The notes below the pieces were generated by a model. That model had not been told where the DNA came from. It did not search any database and saw only the letters and a list, made by a program, of their open reading frames with translations. A stretch of 64,000 bases of DNA, taken from Heliocidaris erythrogramma. Taxonomy: Eukaryota > Echinodermata > Echinoidea > Camarodonta > Echinometridae. The translations under genes were made by a program, and so were the position numbers. The DNA lies in assembly GCA_025617745.1 (NCBI GenBank), contig CM046867.1, positions 28,574,705-28,638,704 on the forward strand, written 5' to 3'. Numbering within the stretch: the first letter of the stretch is position 1; every line of letters starts with the position of its first letter. This document shows positions 33,748 through 46,700 of this stretch, piece after piece.

Positions 33748-36730
33748 AGAGGCTCACAGTACCATCACCATGCTCCTGTCACCCTCAAGGGAATAATTTG
33801 CAAAGATAAGTCATGGTTTGTACAGCTCTGGTTTTCTTTCTGTTTTATATAGATATACAACTATTTTGACAATTAGCCACATGTATAAACTAACAAAAGC
33901 ATAGAGAAGGAAATTGCTGGTTGACCCAGCTTGACATCAAGTTTCTTGAAATCTGGGAAGTGTCGTATGAAGTGTCTTTGGTTTATATAACAAATTATCA
34001 AGTATGTTCAGACAATTAGGGTGTCAAATGTTTAAAGCACAATCAGAAAAAAGAGAGTTGGGAAATATTCTTGCATTTTCTACACAGTGTTCAATGTGTT
34101 CCAAAGCTTATAGCATTCTATATACTAGTATCTTACAGTAAACATAATTGGAGAATCCAAACCACAAAGTTATATTCGGTAATGCTGGTGTGTTTGAGAA
34201 AATTCACATTTAGAACTGAAACTGCTCTTAACTATTTTCTACACTTTCAATATTTTTTACTTGCTTGGTCAAAGGTATTCCCAGAATATGATGAGTGAAT
34301 TCTTTTAAGAAATGAGATATGGAATAGAATCAACAACATTACTTTCTCTCCCAAACCCCACCCCCCCCAGAATTTATGGCAGAACCGGCCTCAATGGGCG
34401 TGAACACATTTCTTTCTTTTATTAAACAAAATGGATTGATGCCCTTATATGACCTTTATGTCTTTGAGAACTTCTTTCATTTTGCTCTTACCTAGCACCT
34501 CACTTGTAGGAATGCCTGATTGGGAACAATATTATTCATATCCATGCTGTGTCTATGTTCCTAATCTGAACTGTGATGATGAACTGGGTGGCATGACAAA
34601 ATATTTGCCATGTTATCGAAAGAAAGAAAAAACTGGAAATTTACTGTGAAAACAGTTTTCTGTTCAATATTTTCCTCTTATTAATGTAAGCAGAATTGAC
34701 TCGTTGCTGCAAACTGCTTCAAGACATGTTATCTTTTTGTACAATGAGAATACCCAGGATCAAATTTAACAAATTTTGGGATGCAAAGCCTGAAGTGATA
34801 ATTACTTGAAGTTTTCTAAATACAAATAAATAGAAATATGAACGCATATGTATGAATGTGTATTTCAATTTATTTCAGCGTTCTTTGTATCTTTCTCATT
34901 ATGTTTTGTCCATATTGTCATTTCAAAACTTACCCCCCCCCCCTCTTTTCTTTATTGATTCTCTCACTCATATTCTTTCTTTCTCTCTCTTTCTTTCTCT
35001 CTCTTTCTCTCTCTCCCTTTTTCCCTCTCTTCACCCCTCTCCCCTCTTCTCCTTTTTCTTCCTTGCAGACTTAGTCCCCCTTTTCTCTATAGTATGGCTC
35101 ACTATTTCTCTTTCATCTCTGTGTTTCTCTCTCCTATGCTTTATCCATTTCTCTCACTATCTGTTTCTTTTGTTGCATTTATATGTTTGGTATAATTATT
35201 TAACTTTTCTAGTTTTGCAGCATTACATTGATAAATATGAAAGGAGGGAGAGAGAGAGAGTGGGGGCAGAAAAAAAATATATTAGGTAGACAAATAAGGG
35301 AGATAGAGATGAGAGAAATGTAGGAGACATGAATAGATAAATATGAGAGGTGAGAGATGAGGATAGAGATTAGGAGAGATATGTTATAGAGACAGCACGG
35401 AGAGATAGAAGAGAAACAGATACAGATGGAGAGGGAGAGAGATAGATAAAGATAGAAAGGAGAAATAGAGAGAGTCTTATAAATACATGTATATTTAGAG
35501 CGAGAGAGATGTGCATGATTGTACATAGAGAGGGGAGAGACAAAATTAATAGAAATAGAGGGAGATGAAAGAGGGAGAGAGATGGATGAAGTTAGAAAAT
35601 AGAAATAGACGGAGAAAGAGAGGGAGAGGGGAGAGAAATAAAGATAGAGTGAGATAGAGATATCCATACATAAAGAGAATTAGAATGAGGAAAGAGAGGA
35701 GAAATACACAACCAACTCTGCTGTTTTACATGTATAAAAGAGATGGGTTTAAACCAACTGGATTTTAGTCAATGTGAAATCATGTTCAAATCTATATGAA
35801 GTAACATTTATAAGCCATGAAATCAATATTTTATTGTGATATAAAACCGACGCTAGGCTAGAACTTTGTCTAAAGAGTCAACGTTAATTACTAATCAGTG
35901 AATTTATGAAAGAGACAACTTCGCTTCAAAATGCCTTCCAGCCTAAACTCGACTCTGACCAAGGTTAAAATCTGCATTGCGTTTGATTTTTAGTAACATT
36001 CGGAGCCAAACAGTCTACAATGCACAGTGGCGTGGCTGGGGGAGGGGGGGGGGTGCACATGCCCTTTCTAATCGAATGGGCAAAAAATGAAAATAAAATG
36101 AAAGGGGAGATGGAGATAGAGAAAGACGGGGATAAGGAAAACTTAAAATGACAGAAAGATTATAGGAACTCCTGTCATATCACCCTCCCCCTTATTGTTG
36201 ACCTTGTTAGTCGTTTATCTACCTGGTGAGTCCCGTGGCCCCCACCCCCATACAAGCGCCCCTTCATTGGCTGGATCCACCCTACGCCACTGACCAAGTA
36301 TATGCTTGGTCTCATTAATACTCAAAGTATGGGCGGCGATGACGGGGGACGTCCCCCCCCCCCCCCGAAAATTGTGAATATTGTACAGCAACCAATGGTA
36401 AAGAATATTCGCCCCCCCCCCCCCCCCCCCGGCAGTGACTAGAAATCGCCGCGCATGTCTCAAACCTCTGTAAATGAGCTTGTTCTTACTGTATGAAGCA
36501 ATTATGTTTGAGGAAAAAACACAATAACCGGGAAAAAAAACTTTTTATATCCGCCGAACCAGACGCTTATCCTGACTGCATCTATCAGATCATTCTAAAT
36601 TCATTTCATTCTAAATAATCATGACCTGCACTGCACTGAACTTAACCCAGTATTTTCAGTATAAATACCGTTAACGTGATATTTTACTCTCATAATATAC
36701 GGTGTAACAATGGATCCACAAACTGTAGTA

Positions 36731-36845
36731 GACATGGGCGTTAATCGTTACGTAACTCTATTCATCATGGGGGGGGGGGGGGGGGGACGACACAATAGCT
36801 GTCCCCCCATGATGAATAGAATTACGTAACGATTAACGCCCATGG
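36731..36845. repeat. Near-perfect inverted repeat around a G run
   Basis: Arms of about 42 bp, ATGGGCGTTAATCGTTACGT on the left and its inverse on the right, differ by one base in the compared part. They flank a G homopolymer and a spacer of about 25 bp. Confidence 0.85.
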
Positions 36846-38189
36846 TAGTAGATAATTAGTGTAAGTTAAAGGCACAAAGGCGTATCCAGACTGTCAAAAA
36901 AGCGGGTGGGCAAAACTTTAGAAAACCCCGAAAGTCCAAGATGTCTGGGTAGCATAAATTATAGTACCCATATATTCGATTCAATTCAGTTCAATTCAAT
37001 CTTTATTGTCCATAAATCATACATGTAATTTTTTTGTTCACATGCATATTACATATATAAATACGAAAGCAGATACAGATATAGATTAAAAGAAGAAGAA
37101 GAATATATATGTAACTTTGTTTGATTCAAGGGGCGGCCGGGTGGCGGTTTGTTTTTATATATATCGGCTCTGGTCAGAATAAAACACATGCTGACATCAT
37201 ATCTATTCTCATTTGCTTTTTCATTGATCTGAACAGTCATAACAGACCTGAAACTATTATCACTCCTTATCCCGAATCCTTGCTCTATTTATGATTAAAG
37301 GTAAAGTTCAAAATTTCCTTACATAAGAGTCTCCTTGTTTTAATTACACACAAATATGATTGTATACGTCTTCTTTTTGAGATGTTGAAGAAACCTACTG
37401 AAAGTATGAAGCTAAATCCTATCCGTTAATTGGTCTTGACAGATTTTTTTTCTTTTGTTCATCAGTTGAATTCTATACACCTTTTAAATACTGTTATTCA
37501 TTATTGCCCATGAAATGCCTTTATATTGTAGTTAATCAAAGCAATATGTTACATACGGTTTAAACAGACCTTCCCTGTACCATGTGTACTAACAAATCTT
37601 CTCAAAGGTAATTTTCTTCATGTTCTTAGCATAAAGTTGAATGACTATATATTTTCTCTTCATTATCCCCCTTTTAAGGCATAATATTATAACTTCCTGT
37701 AGATAGAATACGTGAAAGGAAAGTGGTTCCATTTATTTTTCCTGTCCACAGTCTACTGTGTACAGAGAATTTAACAGGAAGCACGCCATACAGCAGAACT
37801 GGGTGACCTGTAAGCGAACGTCAGGAATCCCAGAAGTCGAATTACTCTTATACATTTGGATGTTTATAATAAGTACAGCTGTATTAATTTCGTAAACTCT
37901 GCCCGTTTGCTTACGCTTTATCCATCTCGACCTGAATGTGAACACAGTATGTTAGAAATTGTATCAACTGTTGCATAATTATCGAAGGACTCATCTGATG
38001 TGCCTTGTACTGTTATTCTGCATAATCGTTTTTGTTGTGATCTGATGAAGGAACAAGCGATGACGGATTGTTCGAAGTGGTAGGCCTATACAGTCGCTTT
38101 GCCTACATCCAGCAATTAGATTTTCTTAAATTCCGTTTGTTTAAAACTGCTTACAACTGCTCATAAATACGAGATCGAGCCAATTCGAT

Positions 38190-41100
38190 ATGCCACTACT
38201 GATACAAACTGCTGTCGTCTGTCTGGTTTCTGTGTTAAGTTTTCCCGCCACTTCTGCGACGGCAAACTCGGGATTGCAGTCCTACCGATGCGGGTCCCCT
38301 AATCCCATCAAACATGGCTCTATGTCCATCATGGGGGAAGGGGCATATGCCTCCTTCTTATGCAACCAAGGATTTGCCTTGTATGGGTCAAGGAAGTTGC
38401 GTTGCCTGGGCAACGGGGAGTGGTCAGCCGAAAGTCCTTTATGCGTAGGTAAGATATTCAATCATTGTGCTTGCCGGCTTTTGGTCCCTAAGATAATTGG
38501 TCAATTCAAACAGATGTATAGTACCCGTGCCCTCTCCCCACTGAAATCCGAGTGCCCTCCCCCTTCTTTAAAATCCTAGCTGATAAAAACGTTGATGACA
38601 GTGATTCTTCTTATGTAAACACAATTTTAAATTATGACTTACTTTATCATCACGGAAAAGCCCCAGCAAATAAGAATTACTTCTATATATTATATATATA
38701 GAAAACCAGTGAAGTGAAAATATGATTCTAATCTCCGCTCCACAATAAATAGAATAGAGAAAGTAACGGAGCGTACAATAGAATCTACACTGACGTATCA
38801 GACAAATTACATATAGGGAATAAACTTTATTTACTTATTGGATTCCCTCTCATGCATACTATAATACTGGTAATGTACATTGTTTTATAAAATGTACACA
38901 AAAGTCTTTAAAATTCGCAGATTTTGCATTTGATATTCAGTGCGTGTCCATGATATTAAATTCCCCGTTGCATAAACCTTACCATTAATGGTAACTCTGC
39001 TATCAATGGTAACTACCATGGTAACATCACTCAACAGCCAATCAAAATCAAGGTTTCCATGGAAGTTACCATTGATGGCAAAGTTACCATTAATGGTAAG
39101 TTTTATGCAACGGGGCAGATTTTTATGTAATAACATAATATTCAATAATATGCACTATTGATTGTCATGTATGATTTATTGTAATTTTGTTCAAGAAAAA
39201 CAAGAGTGGAAAATTAAATTCAAATCAAATCAAATCAATATTTCATGATTTGTTGAAATGGAATATAATCATCTACTTTATTATGAAAAGGAAAGATTTA
39301 TAAACACAATGGGAATCAAGGTAATAGCAATATTTAGTGTTTTGGTTATACATATCTCCATTTAATAATACATTGCGTCTTAAGAAAAAAGTTAACAGAT
39401 GGAAAAAGTCTCCCCAAATAAATATTTTAAAATATTTGTATAAAATTTTAATACCTGTGTATTAGCTTCTCTTCTATCATGTGACAGCAAAATATCTGGC
39501 TATATTTTAAGCTCAAGCGAGCAAAAGCGAAATTGCGAAAGCACATACAGAGAACAAAAACTGTTCTTTCATAAAATTGTCTATTATTGATGGAAATATA
39601 GCTAAGCCTTTTCGTGACTCTCAACTTTGCTGATACCAGCCAGAACAAATACCAATTCTTGTCAAGTCTGGATTTTGCACCTTTTTAACAAAAGTGGCCA
39701 TTGCTCACTCGAGCGTAAAATATCGCCAGATGTTTAGATGTCATTTAATGTAGCCGCCTTGAGCATCCTCTGGGGTGGATACGTGCGCAGTATAAATGTA
39801 GCTATTATTATTATTATTATTAATAGAAGAGACCCATAGTTATCCACAGGTATTAAATTTTGCTTCAAGTACTTTGAAATATTTATTTATGGAGGCATTT
39901 TCCAACTGCAGTTGTAACCTTTTTTTGTGGGATGCACTGTAGACATGCAGAGATAGTAGATATCAAGTGTATTTTGCACTTTCCCTTAATCCTTATTTCT
40001 TATCTCATCTGTTTGGCTTCAAATATTTCGAAATATTTATTTTTTTTCTGGGACGCACTGGATATGACTAAATTACAGGGTATGACCAATGAACGAGAGT
40101 TCATATGATTTATTGTTCTGCTCTAGAAATGATAGGAAGTATAACAGGTGCAGCAAAGCGGAAGGGATGACTGGAAACTACAAGGTGACGAGATTGATCT
40201 CACGCTTTCGCTTTTTATGGATTGATATTTCTAGTCAGCAAATGCATCGCAATCATCACTTTCACTTATCTTTCATAATAACTGTCGATCTCTGACATCG
40301 TGTGCCTTCATCCATTTTTCGTTATTTATAATTATAATCACTGTCTCGATCCCAATCACCTTGCATCTGCGTTTTCATAACAAACTATCTACATAGAAAG
40401 TGTTCTTGATCACAAGCCAAACTTATTGATAGGATGAAAAGTATGTAATATTATTTATTGTAGCACTTCGAACTTCGATGTTTATATACTAATGGGGTGT
40501 TGCAAGAAAGTTGCGATTGATTGCAAGTTGCAACTGATCAGTACTGACCAATCAAAATCATTGTTGCAAGCGCATCTTCTTGAATGGGCAGACCCTGGCA
40601 GACCCTGAACCATTCAGAATGGTTGTTCTAATTTGCTTTACAATTTGCAACTGATTGCAACTTTCTTGCAACACCGCATAAATCAGGCAATGATAGAATA
40701 ATCTTAACTTCCGAGAAGGGGTGAAGAAGCATTATGTTGCATTTCATGGGGTTAACATGGCCAACATAATGGAAACTCTAATGATTCCAAAAATGGAATT
40801 GGTTTGACCTTATGGCTTGACCTGGTCTTGAGCTGTTGTAGTGATCCACCTGTTGCTCCAGGCTTCATTTTGTCAAAGATATAGGGTTAGATTGCGATTT
40901 GGTTTGGGTTAGGGTTAGGGTTAGGGTTAGGGTTAGGGTTAAGTATAATGTTTGGTCCAAGGTTGAAGGTCGGAATTAGGATAGCGTAGGTCATTGACCG
41001 TGGAACAATTGTTTCCGGGCATGCGTCATAAGACCGTTGTTGTTGCTATTGTTGGTTTATACAGCCCTTGGTTGTCGTCCGCTACCCAAGTTCCCGAAAG

Positions 41101-43739
41101 GACGCAGCTCGATCCGAATGAACGGTGCTGTCGTGGTCTACAAATGTCCCAAGGGAACATGGATCCAGGGTTCTAAGACCATCTTCTGCAACGGCGATCG
41201 CTGGAACGACACGGTCCCGACCTGCAGGGGTAATCCTTCCTCTTCAGACTTCCTACCCATCTCCAACTGCCCGTTGCCTCCCAAAGTACATGGTGCCGTT
41301 GCGGTGAGGGGGTTCGAATACGTGACCTACACATGCGTCAACCGTACTGTATCCACAATCGGCTCAAGAATACTAAGGTGTTTATCAACAGGCCAGTGGG
41401 ATCGACGACCCGTGGTCTGTGCAAGTAGGTTACACCTTTAATGCTGTCATCTATCTCTCTCTTTCTCTCCCTCCAGTTTTTTCTCTCTCCCTCCCTCAAG
41501 AACTTTCTCTCTCTTTCTCGCTCTCCTTTTCACACATCATCTGTTTCTGGTATTTCTTTCTGATCAGGAAATAAAGATGCCATGTGTTTGAAATGGTGAA
41601 AAGATACTGACGATGACGATATCTGTTTTGATGTCGATATGAATAGTGATGAGAATAACAGAGATGGTGATGATGATGATGGTGGTGGAGAAGATGAAGA
41701 TGATGACAATGAAGAAGTTAATGTATACATTTACAATGATAATGATGATTATGATGATGATGATGATGATCGTGGTGATATAGATGGCAAAGATGATGAA
41801 GAAGATGGCATGGCTAATGAAGACGATGATGAAGTTAATGATAAAGCTAAATTAGACAATTATAATGATGTTGACGATGGTGGTGATGATGTTGATGATG
41901 ATGATACAGATGCAGATAATGATACAGATAATGATGACGAAGAGGATAATGTCGATGTGGTGATGATGATAACAAAAGTAATATTGAGAATGTCGAAGAA
42001 GATGATGACCATAATAACATAGATGACGACGGCGACGACGAAGATTACAATGACGATTGCGAGGAAGTTGATAAAGCTGAGTATTGTGACGATGATGACA
42101 GAGATGAGATGATGATGTTGATGACATGTCCCCTTCGTCTCTCGATTGAAATGTTTTCAGGGCCTGGATGCCCCCGGCTGTCGGAGCCTACCAATGGTCT
42201 GATCATCGAGATGTACGGTCTCTCCGTTATCGAGTTCCGCTGCTTCCTCAACTTTCACCTCCTTGGCTCCCCAATCCTCTTCTGTGACGGCCAGCGCTGG
42301 AACGGAACAGTTCCATCCTGCGTCCAAGAACTCTCTCCTGATCCCTCGTCCACCGGTCCTGGAGGTGGACCCTGGCCGGGGTTCACGGTCCAGGATGGGA
42401 CGAGCTGTGGTCAGTCTCGTGCCATTAGACATGGACAACCCAGTTACTCGACCGAGCTGGATGACCGAGGCAACACGTACTGGGCCGTGGAATACCTATG
42501 TGATCCTGGCTACAGGGTGTTGAGGAACGACAGACTGTTTTGCTCTAGTGGTGTCTGGATTGGAGAAGTACCTCAGTGTGTTGGTAGGTATATGATTGTA
42601 ATGGTCCTTTCCAGTACTTGGCTTTGAGCCATGCACAGTTAATAAATCCATGAATAGTTACGTGTGTAGATTAAACTACTTCACTTTGTAGAACACGTAA
42701 CGAGAAGAGAATTAAGTGAAATTATTAATTATTGAAATATAGAGAAAAAAAAATCAGTTTGACATTGTTGTTATTGATTAAAATACATCCTTCTCTTCTA
42801 GCTTTCTGTGGCATTAATAATGGAGGCTGTTCACATAACTGCCTCAGTATCAACGGGCGAGCCACGTGTACATGTAGGCCAGGATATAGACTTCACATCA
42901 ACGGCAGGAGCTGTAATGGTGGGTATGAACGCATAGGAGTATGCATGCACGAGGAGCTATGATGAGGAATATAATGGCTTAGAAATAAGCACACTTTTCA
43001 TTATACCGTTCATCCCTTATAAAAAAAATACCATGGTAATTCTACGTATTTCATGGTATTACCGCCATAATACCACGAAAACATGGTAAATCCGTGGTAC
43101 ACATCGTATTGCCACAGTATTACTACGAAAAACATTGTATGATTTGATTTCGTATCACTTTATTGTCTTCAATAAAGGAACATAGTATAAACATAATAAG
43201 AGTTGCACATTCACAAATATAGCGGTAAGAGTAATCCAGGTCCTAGCACATTACTGCCAAGGCAGGACATACAATACAAAACATACAAAAGAATACAAGT
43301 CATAGTATCACAAAACATGATTGGCGAGATAGATCTTATTATAGTTATTATTATGTATTCAGGTATATCAGTTTAAGTTTTATATTAAGGGAAATATTAT
43401 AATTTAAGTATAATTTCAGTTACTCAATAGTATACATGCTTAATTGTTACGAAGGCATAGACTTTCTTTTTTGACGTCCACGTGAAGCGCTCGGACATGG
43501 ACGACCCCACCCGCCCGCCACGAACAATCGCGCTCCGGCAGTCGGAACACGAATCGCACACATCAAGTGCCGCTAGGTCGGACAAATACTATGGCCTGTC
43601 CGTCCCAGCAGCACACAACCCACACAACTCGCACTCCGACCACCGAAGCACAACTATCCGCGACAGGCGAATGGAATCATCCACATCCAGGCACCCATGC
43701 ATGCAGCCTGGCTGCCTTATTATTACTGTTATAATAATA

Positions 43740-43789
<50 letters not shown>

Positions 43790-46700
43790 TATTATTATCA
43801 TCATTAGTACTATTATTATTATTATTATTATTATTTCGATAATTATTTGCATCGTGTACCATGAAAAGCATGGTACATTCATAGTATTTTCATCTTGACA
43901 ATGGGTAACGCGGTAAATTCATGGTACTTTCACAGTAATATCGTCCCAGTTTACCGCGGTATTACCATGGTATTACCATGGTACTTTTTTGTAAGGGATA
44001 ATATAAATACCATGATGTTTCAGAATTCAGTACTTATGGTGTTTACAAGCTACATAAGTACTGCTATATGTCATCGAAAAGAACGTCGTTAGCGTTTGTA
44101 ATGTCAACGTTATTCAAAGGATGCTTAAAACGGTTGTTTACTGGACGAAGTAACTAGTCATTACCTTGACCGTAGCCGAACTCAGTTTGATGCATAAAAT
44201 CATCCAAGAAACTTCTTATCAGGCATCCGTTTTCTACAATCCGTCACAATGTAGCGAATGATAATGATTATCGGTCTTCGTTATTTTGTTCTGTATTCAT
44301 ATGTTTCTCTAACACCGCTTTTAAAGTCACTTCCAGTGATAAAGAAAGAGTAAGAAAAGTAACTAATAACTTTCAGTTGAGATAACACTAACAAAATCTT
44401 GCAAAAGGGTTGAGTCACTAATCGGAAGAGAAAAATCCACCATTAACAAGAATAAAGAAAAATGGTTATCACAGTGTCACGTGGGCACGTTTTGAGGCGT
44501 TGTGTACTTATGTTTTTCCACTTGGGTTTCCAAAGAGGACACGGGCCGGATATACCCTCTAAATCCGCCAGTGAAATATATCTCTTTGCAAAGCAATAGT
44601 TAAGTAGTCAGTTGTCTAAACTCAAAACCTCTTGATAGTTTTTTATCTTCATTCGCTGTTTATATTAGTTTAGTTGTCTAAAAAAAATTACGAGTATTTC
44701 TATAGATTTGATAGATGTTATCTTCCATAGATGTGAATGAATGTGCTCCGAACAGTGGGCGTGGACCGTGCTCTGAGTTCTGCAGTAATCTGGCCGGTAG
44801 CTACGAATGTAGGTGCCAGAGAGGATACAGACTGAACGCTGATGGACACTCATGCTCATGTATGTAGCTGTATCTATATATATTATACTGTTTACTGAGA
44901 ATGAATATCTTGGTGTTATGATATCACGTGTGTAGATGAAGAGTTAGAAGTTAGCTTTATGTTAGTTTCATGGCAAAACATTAGTTGTGGAATCTCTGTC
45001 ATTAAAAATTACATGCATATAGTAATATAGTAAAGTTAGAAAGATATTTGGCTCCAAAGCTTTTAGCAGAGTCTACACATACTACCAGTCATTTCCAGAA
45101 TAGAATTTCCTGAGAATAAAAGCAATTAGCAAATGCATTACACTGCCGCCATGTACGTGTAAAATATGTAGAAATTAAACATAAATACAATACAATTATC
45201 ATGCATCAAGTATCAAGTGTACACATACTGGACTTTTACACTTAGTGCTGGAATTTCATGATGCGATTATATGTATGAATATGAATATTAAGCACAGATA
45301 AGAAATATGCTAATGGAGAATGATTTCTTTTAAAAAACACTGTTCTGTTGGATATGAATATAAAACTGAAACTGAATGAACCCCTTATGAATTAAGTTTA
45401 GTTTATTGAATAGACAGTAAAATACAATAAGCCCTACTGAAACTTGATCAGGTTGACAAACTCACAGAATCAACCACGTCCAGTTTGCTGAAGAAGCTAC
45501 TATGTATTTTGACTTGACAAATACATGCACATGTTAAATAACTAATCAAGTAAAAAAAAAAACCTTGAAACTTAACCAAGTTGACAATTTGTCTTAGATG
45601 CAGCACCATCAACATTGGCATTCGGTTGAATGTAAACAACCATGACATAGATGTAAACAAATTTTTAGGCATTTTACTCCCAGTGTTAAAGATCGTATGC
45701 TCGATCTGTAATGAAAAAAAGTAAAATGCCTAAAAATTTGTTTACAAATTAAAATTCCTCCCATCGAGCTTCTTCGTTTACTAACCATGACATAGATGTT
45801 TGAAAATTCTCGTGGTAGGTAGTGTGGTCTGGCTGAAAAGCACAATAGTTCAATATTTTCAGAACAGAAACTATCTTTGATCTTAATATTGTTTTCATCA
45901 CACCACCTTTCATTGATATATGCACAGAATCATGTGAGCTTCCCAAATGCTTCTGTACGCTCTCCCCTAACACACACAAAACCATGCATTCCCGTATTGG
46001 ATGAGAACCCAGTTTCAGTAAAGCACAGTAAACAGCTTTCACGGTATTCGTAACCTTAATGCTTATCACCCAAGTATTAGACTCGTCACCCTCTCATTAC
46101 ATATGGTATGAGACTCGTCACCCTCACTCTCATTACACAAGTATTAGACTCGTCACCTTGGTGCTTATCACTCAAGTATTTGACTTGTCACCCTTCATTT
46201 TACTACACAAGTATCAGACTCGTCACCCTCCCTGTTACTACACAATTATTAGACTCGTCAACCTCACTCTCATCACATAAGTATTCGACTCGTCACCTAG
46301 GCTTTTCACTCTCAAGTATTCGACTCGTCACCCTCCCTTTCACTACACGAGTATCAAACTCGTCACCCCTCTCTCATTACACAAGTATTAAACTCGTCGC
46401 CCTCTCATTTCACTCAAGTTTTCGAATAGTCACTCTCCCTTTCTCTCCACGAGTATTAGACTCGTCACCCTCATTTTTACTACACAAATAATAGACTCGT
46501 CACCCCCTTCGACCTCTCATGGTATTAGTGCAAGTCATGTGTTGTTATTTATGTGAATTTGACGCTTACACTCTATCAGAACTGAGTCTACGACTGAAAG
46601 CGCTCACGGCTACACGTGTGTTATAATTATAATACATATAGTTAATTTTATTCAATCTCTACTAATTCAGATCAGCCAACGGATCCGTGTTCCCGCATTC

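Larger units (their letters stand above)
32968..38189. other. Intergenic region between NARS2 and the CCP/EGF/HYR gene
   Basis: It includes the 3' UTR of NARS2, whose end was not located. MITEs lie at 33120-33336 and 33607-33747. Other contents are pyrimidine-rich (about 34930-35060) and purine-rich (about 35235-35660) low complexity, G/C runs (36035-36050, 36352-36367, 36412-36430), and a near-perfect inverted repeat (36731-36845). No further exon was recognised. Confidence 0.5.
38449..41064 (+). other. Intron 1 of the CCP/EGF/HYR gene, mobile repeats
   Basis: It contains MITE-like elements at 38963-39115 and 40494-40677, a SINE tail at 39752-39825 and a telomere-like array at 40906-40944. 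No exon was recognised. Confidence 0.5.
38190..42583 (+). other. Exons 1-3: signal peptide and five CCP (sushi) modules
   Basis: CCP1 (residues about 33-86) ends exon 1. Exon 2 holds CCP2 and CCP3, and exon 3 holds CCP4 and CCP5. Each has four Cys and a late Trp (for example [44 protein letters not shown] and [11 protein letters not shown]). A linker rich in Pro and Gly (about 267-280) separates CCP4 and CCP5. Confidence 0.85.

Noticed and set aside
41639-42022. 127-codon Asp/Asn-rich open frame beside a CCP exon
   Set aside because: It is a translation of the (GAT)n repeat in an intron, and exon 3 has its own acceptor at 42160.
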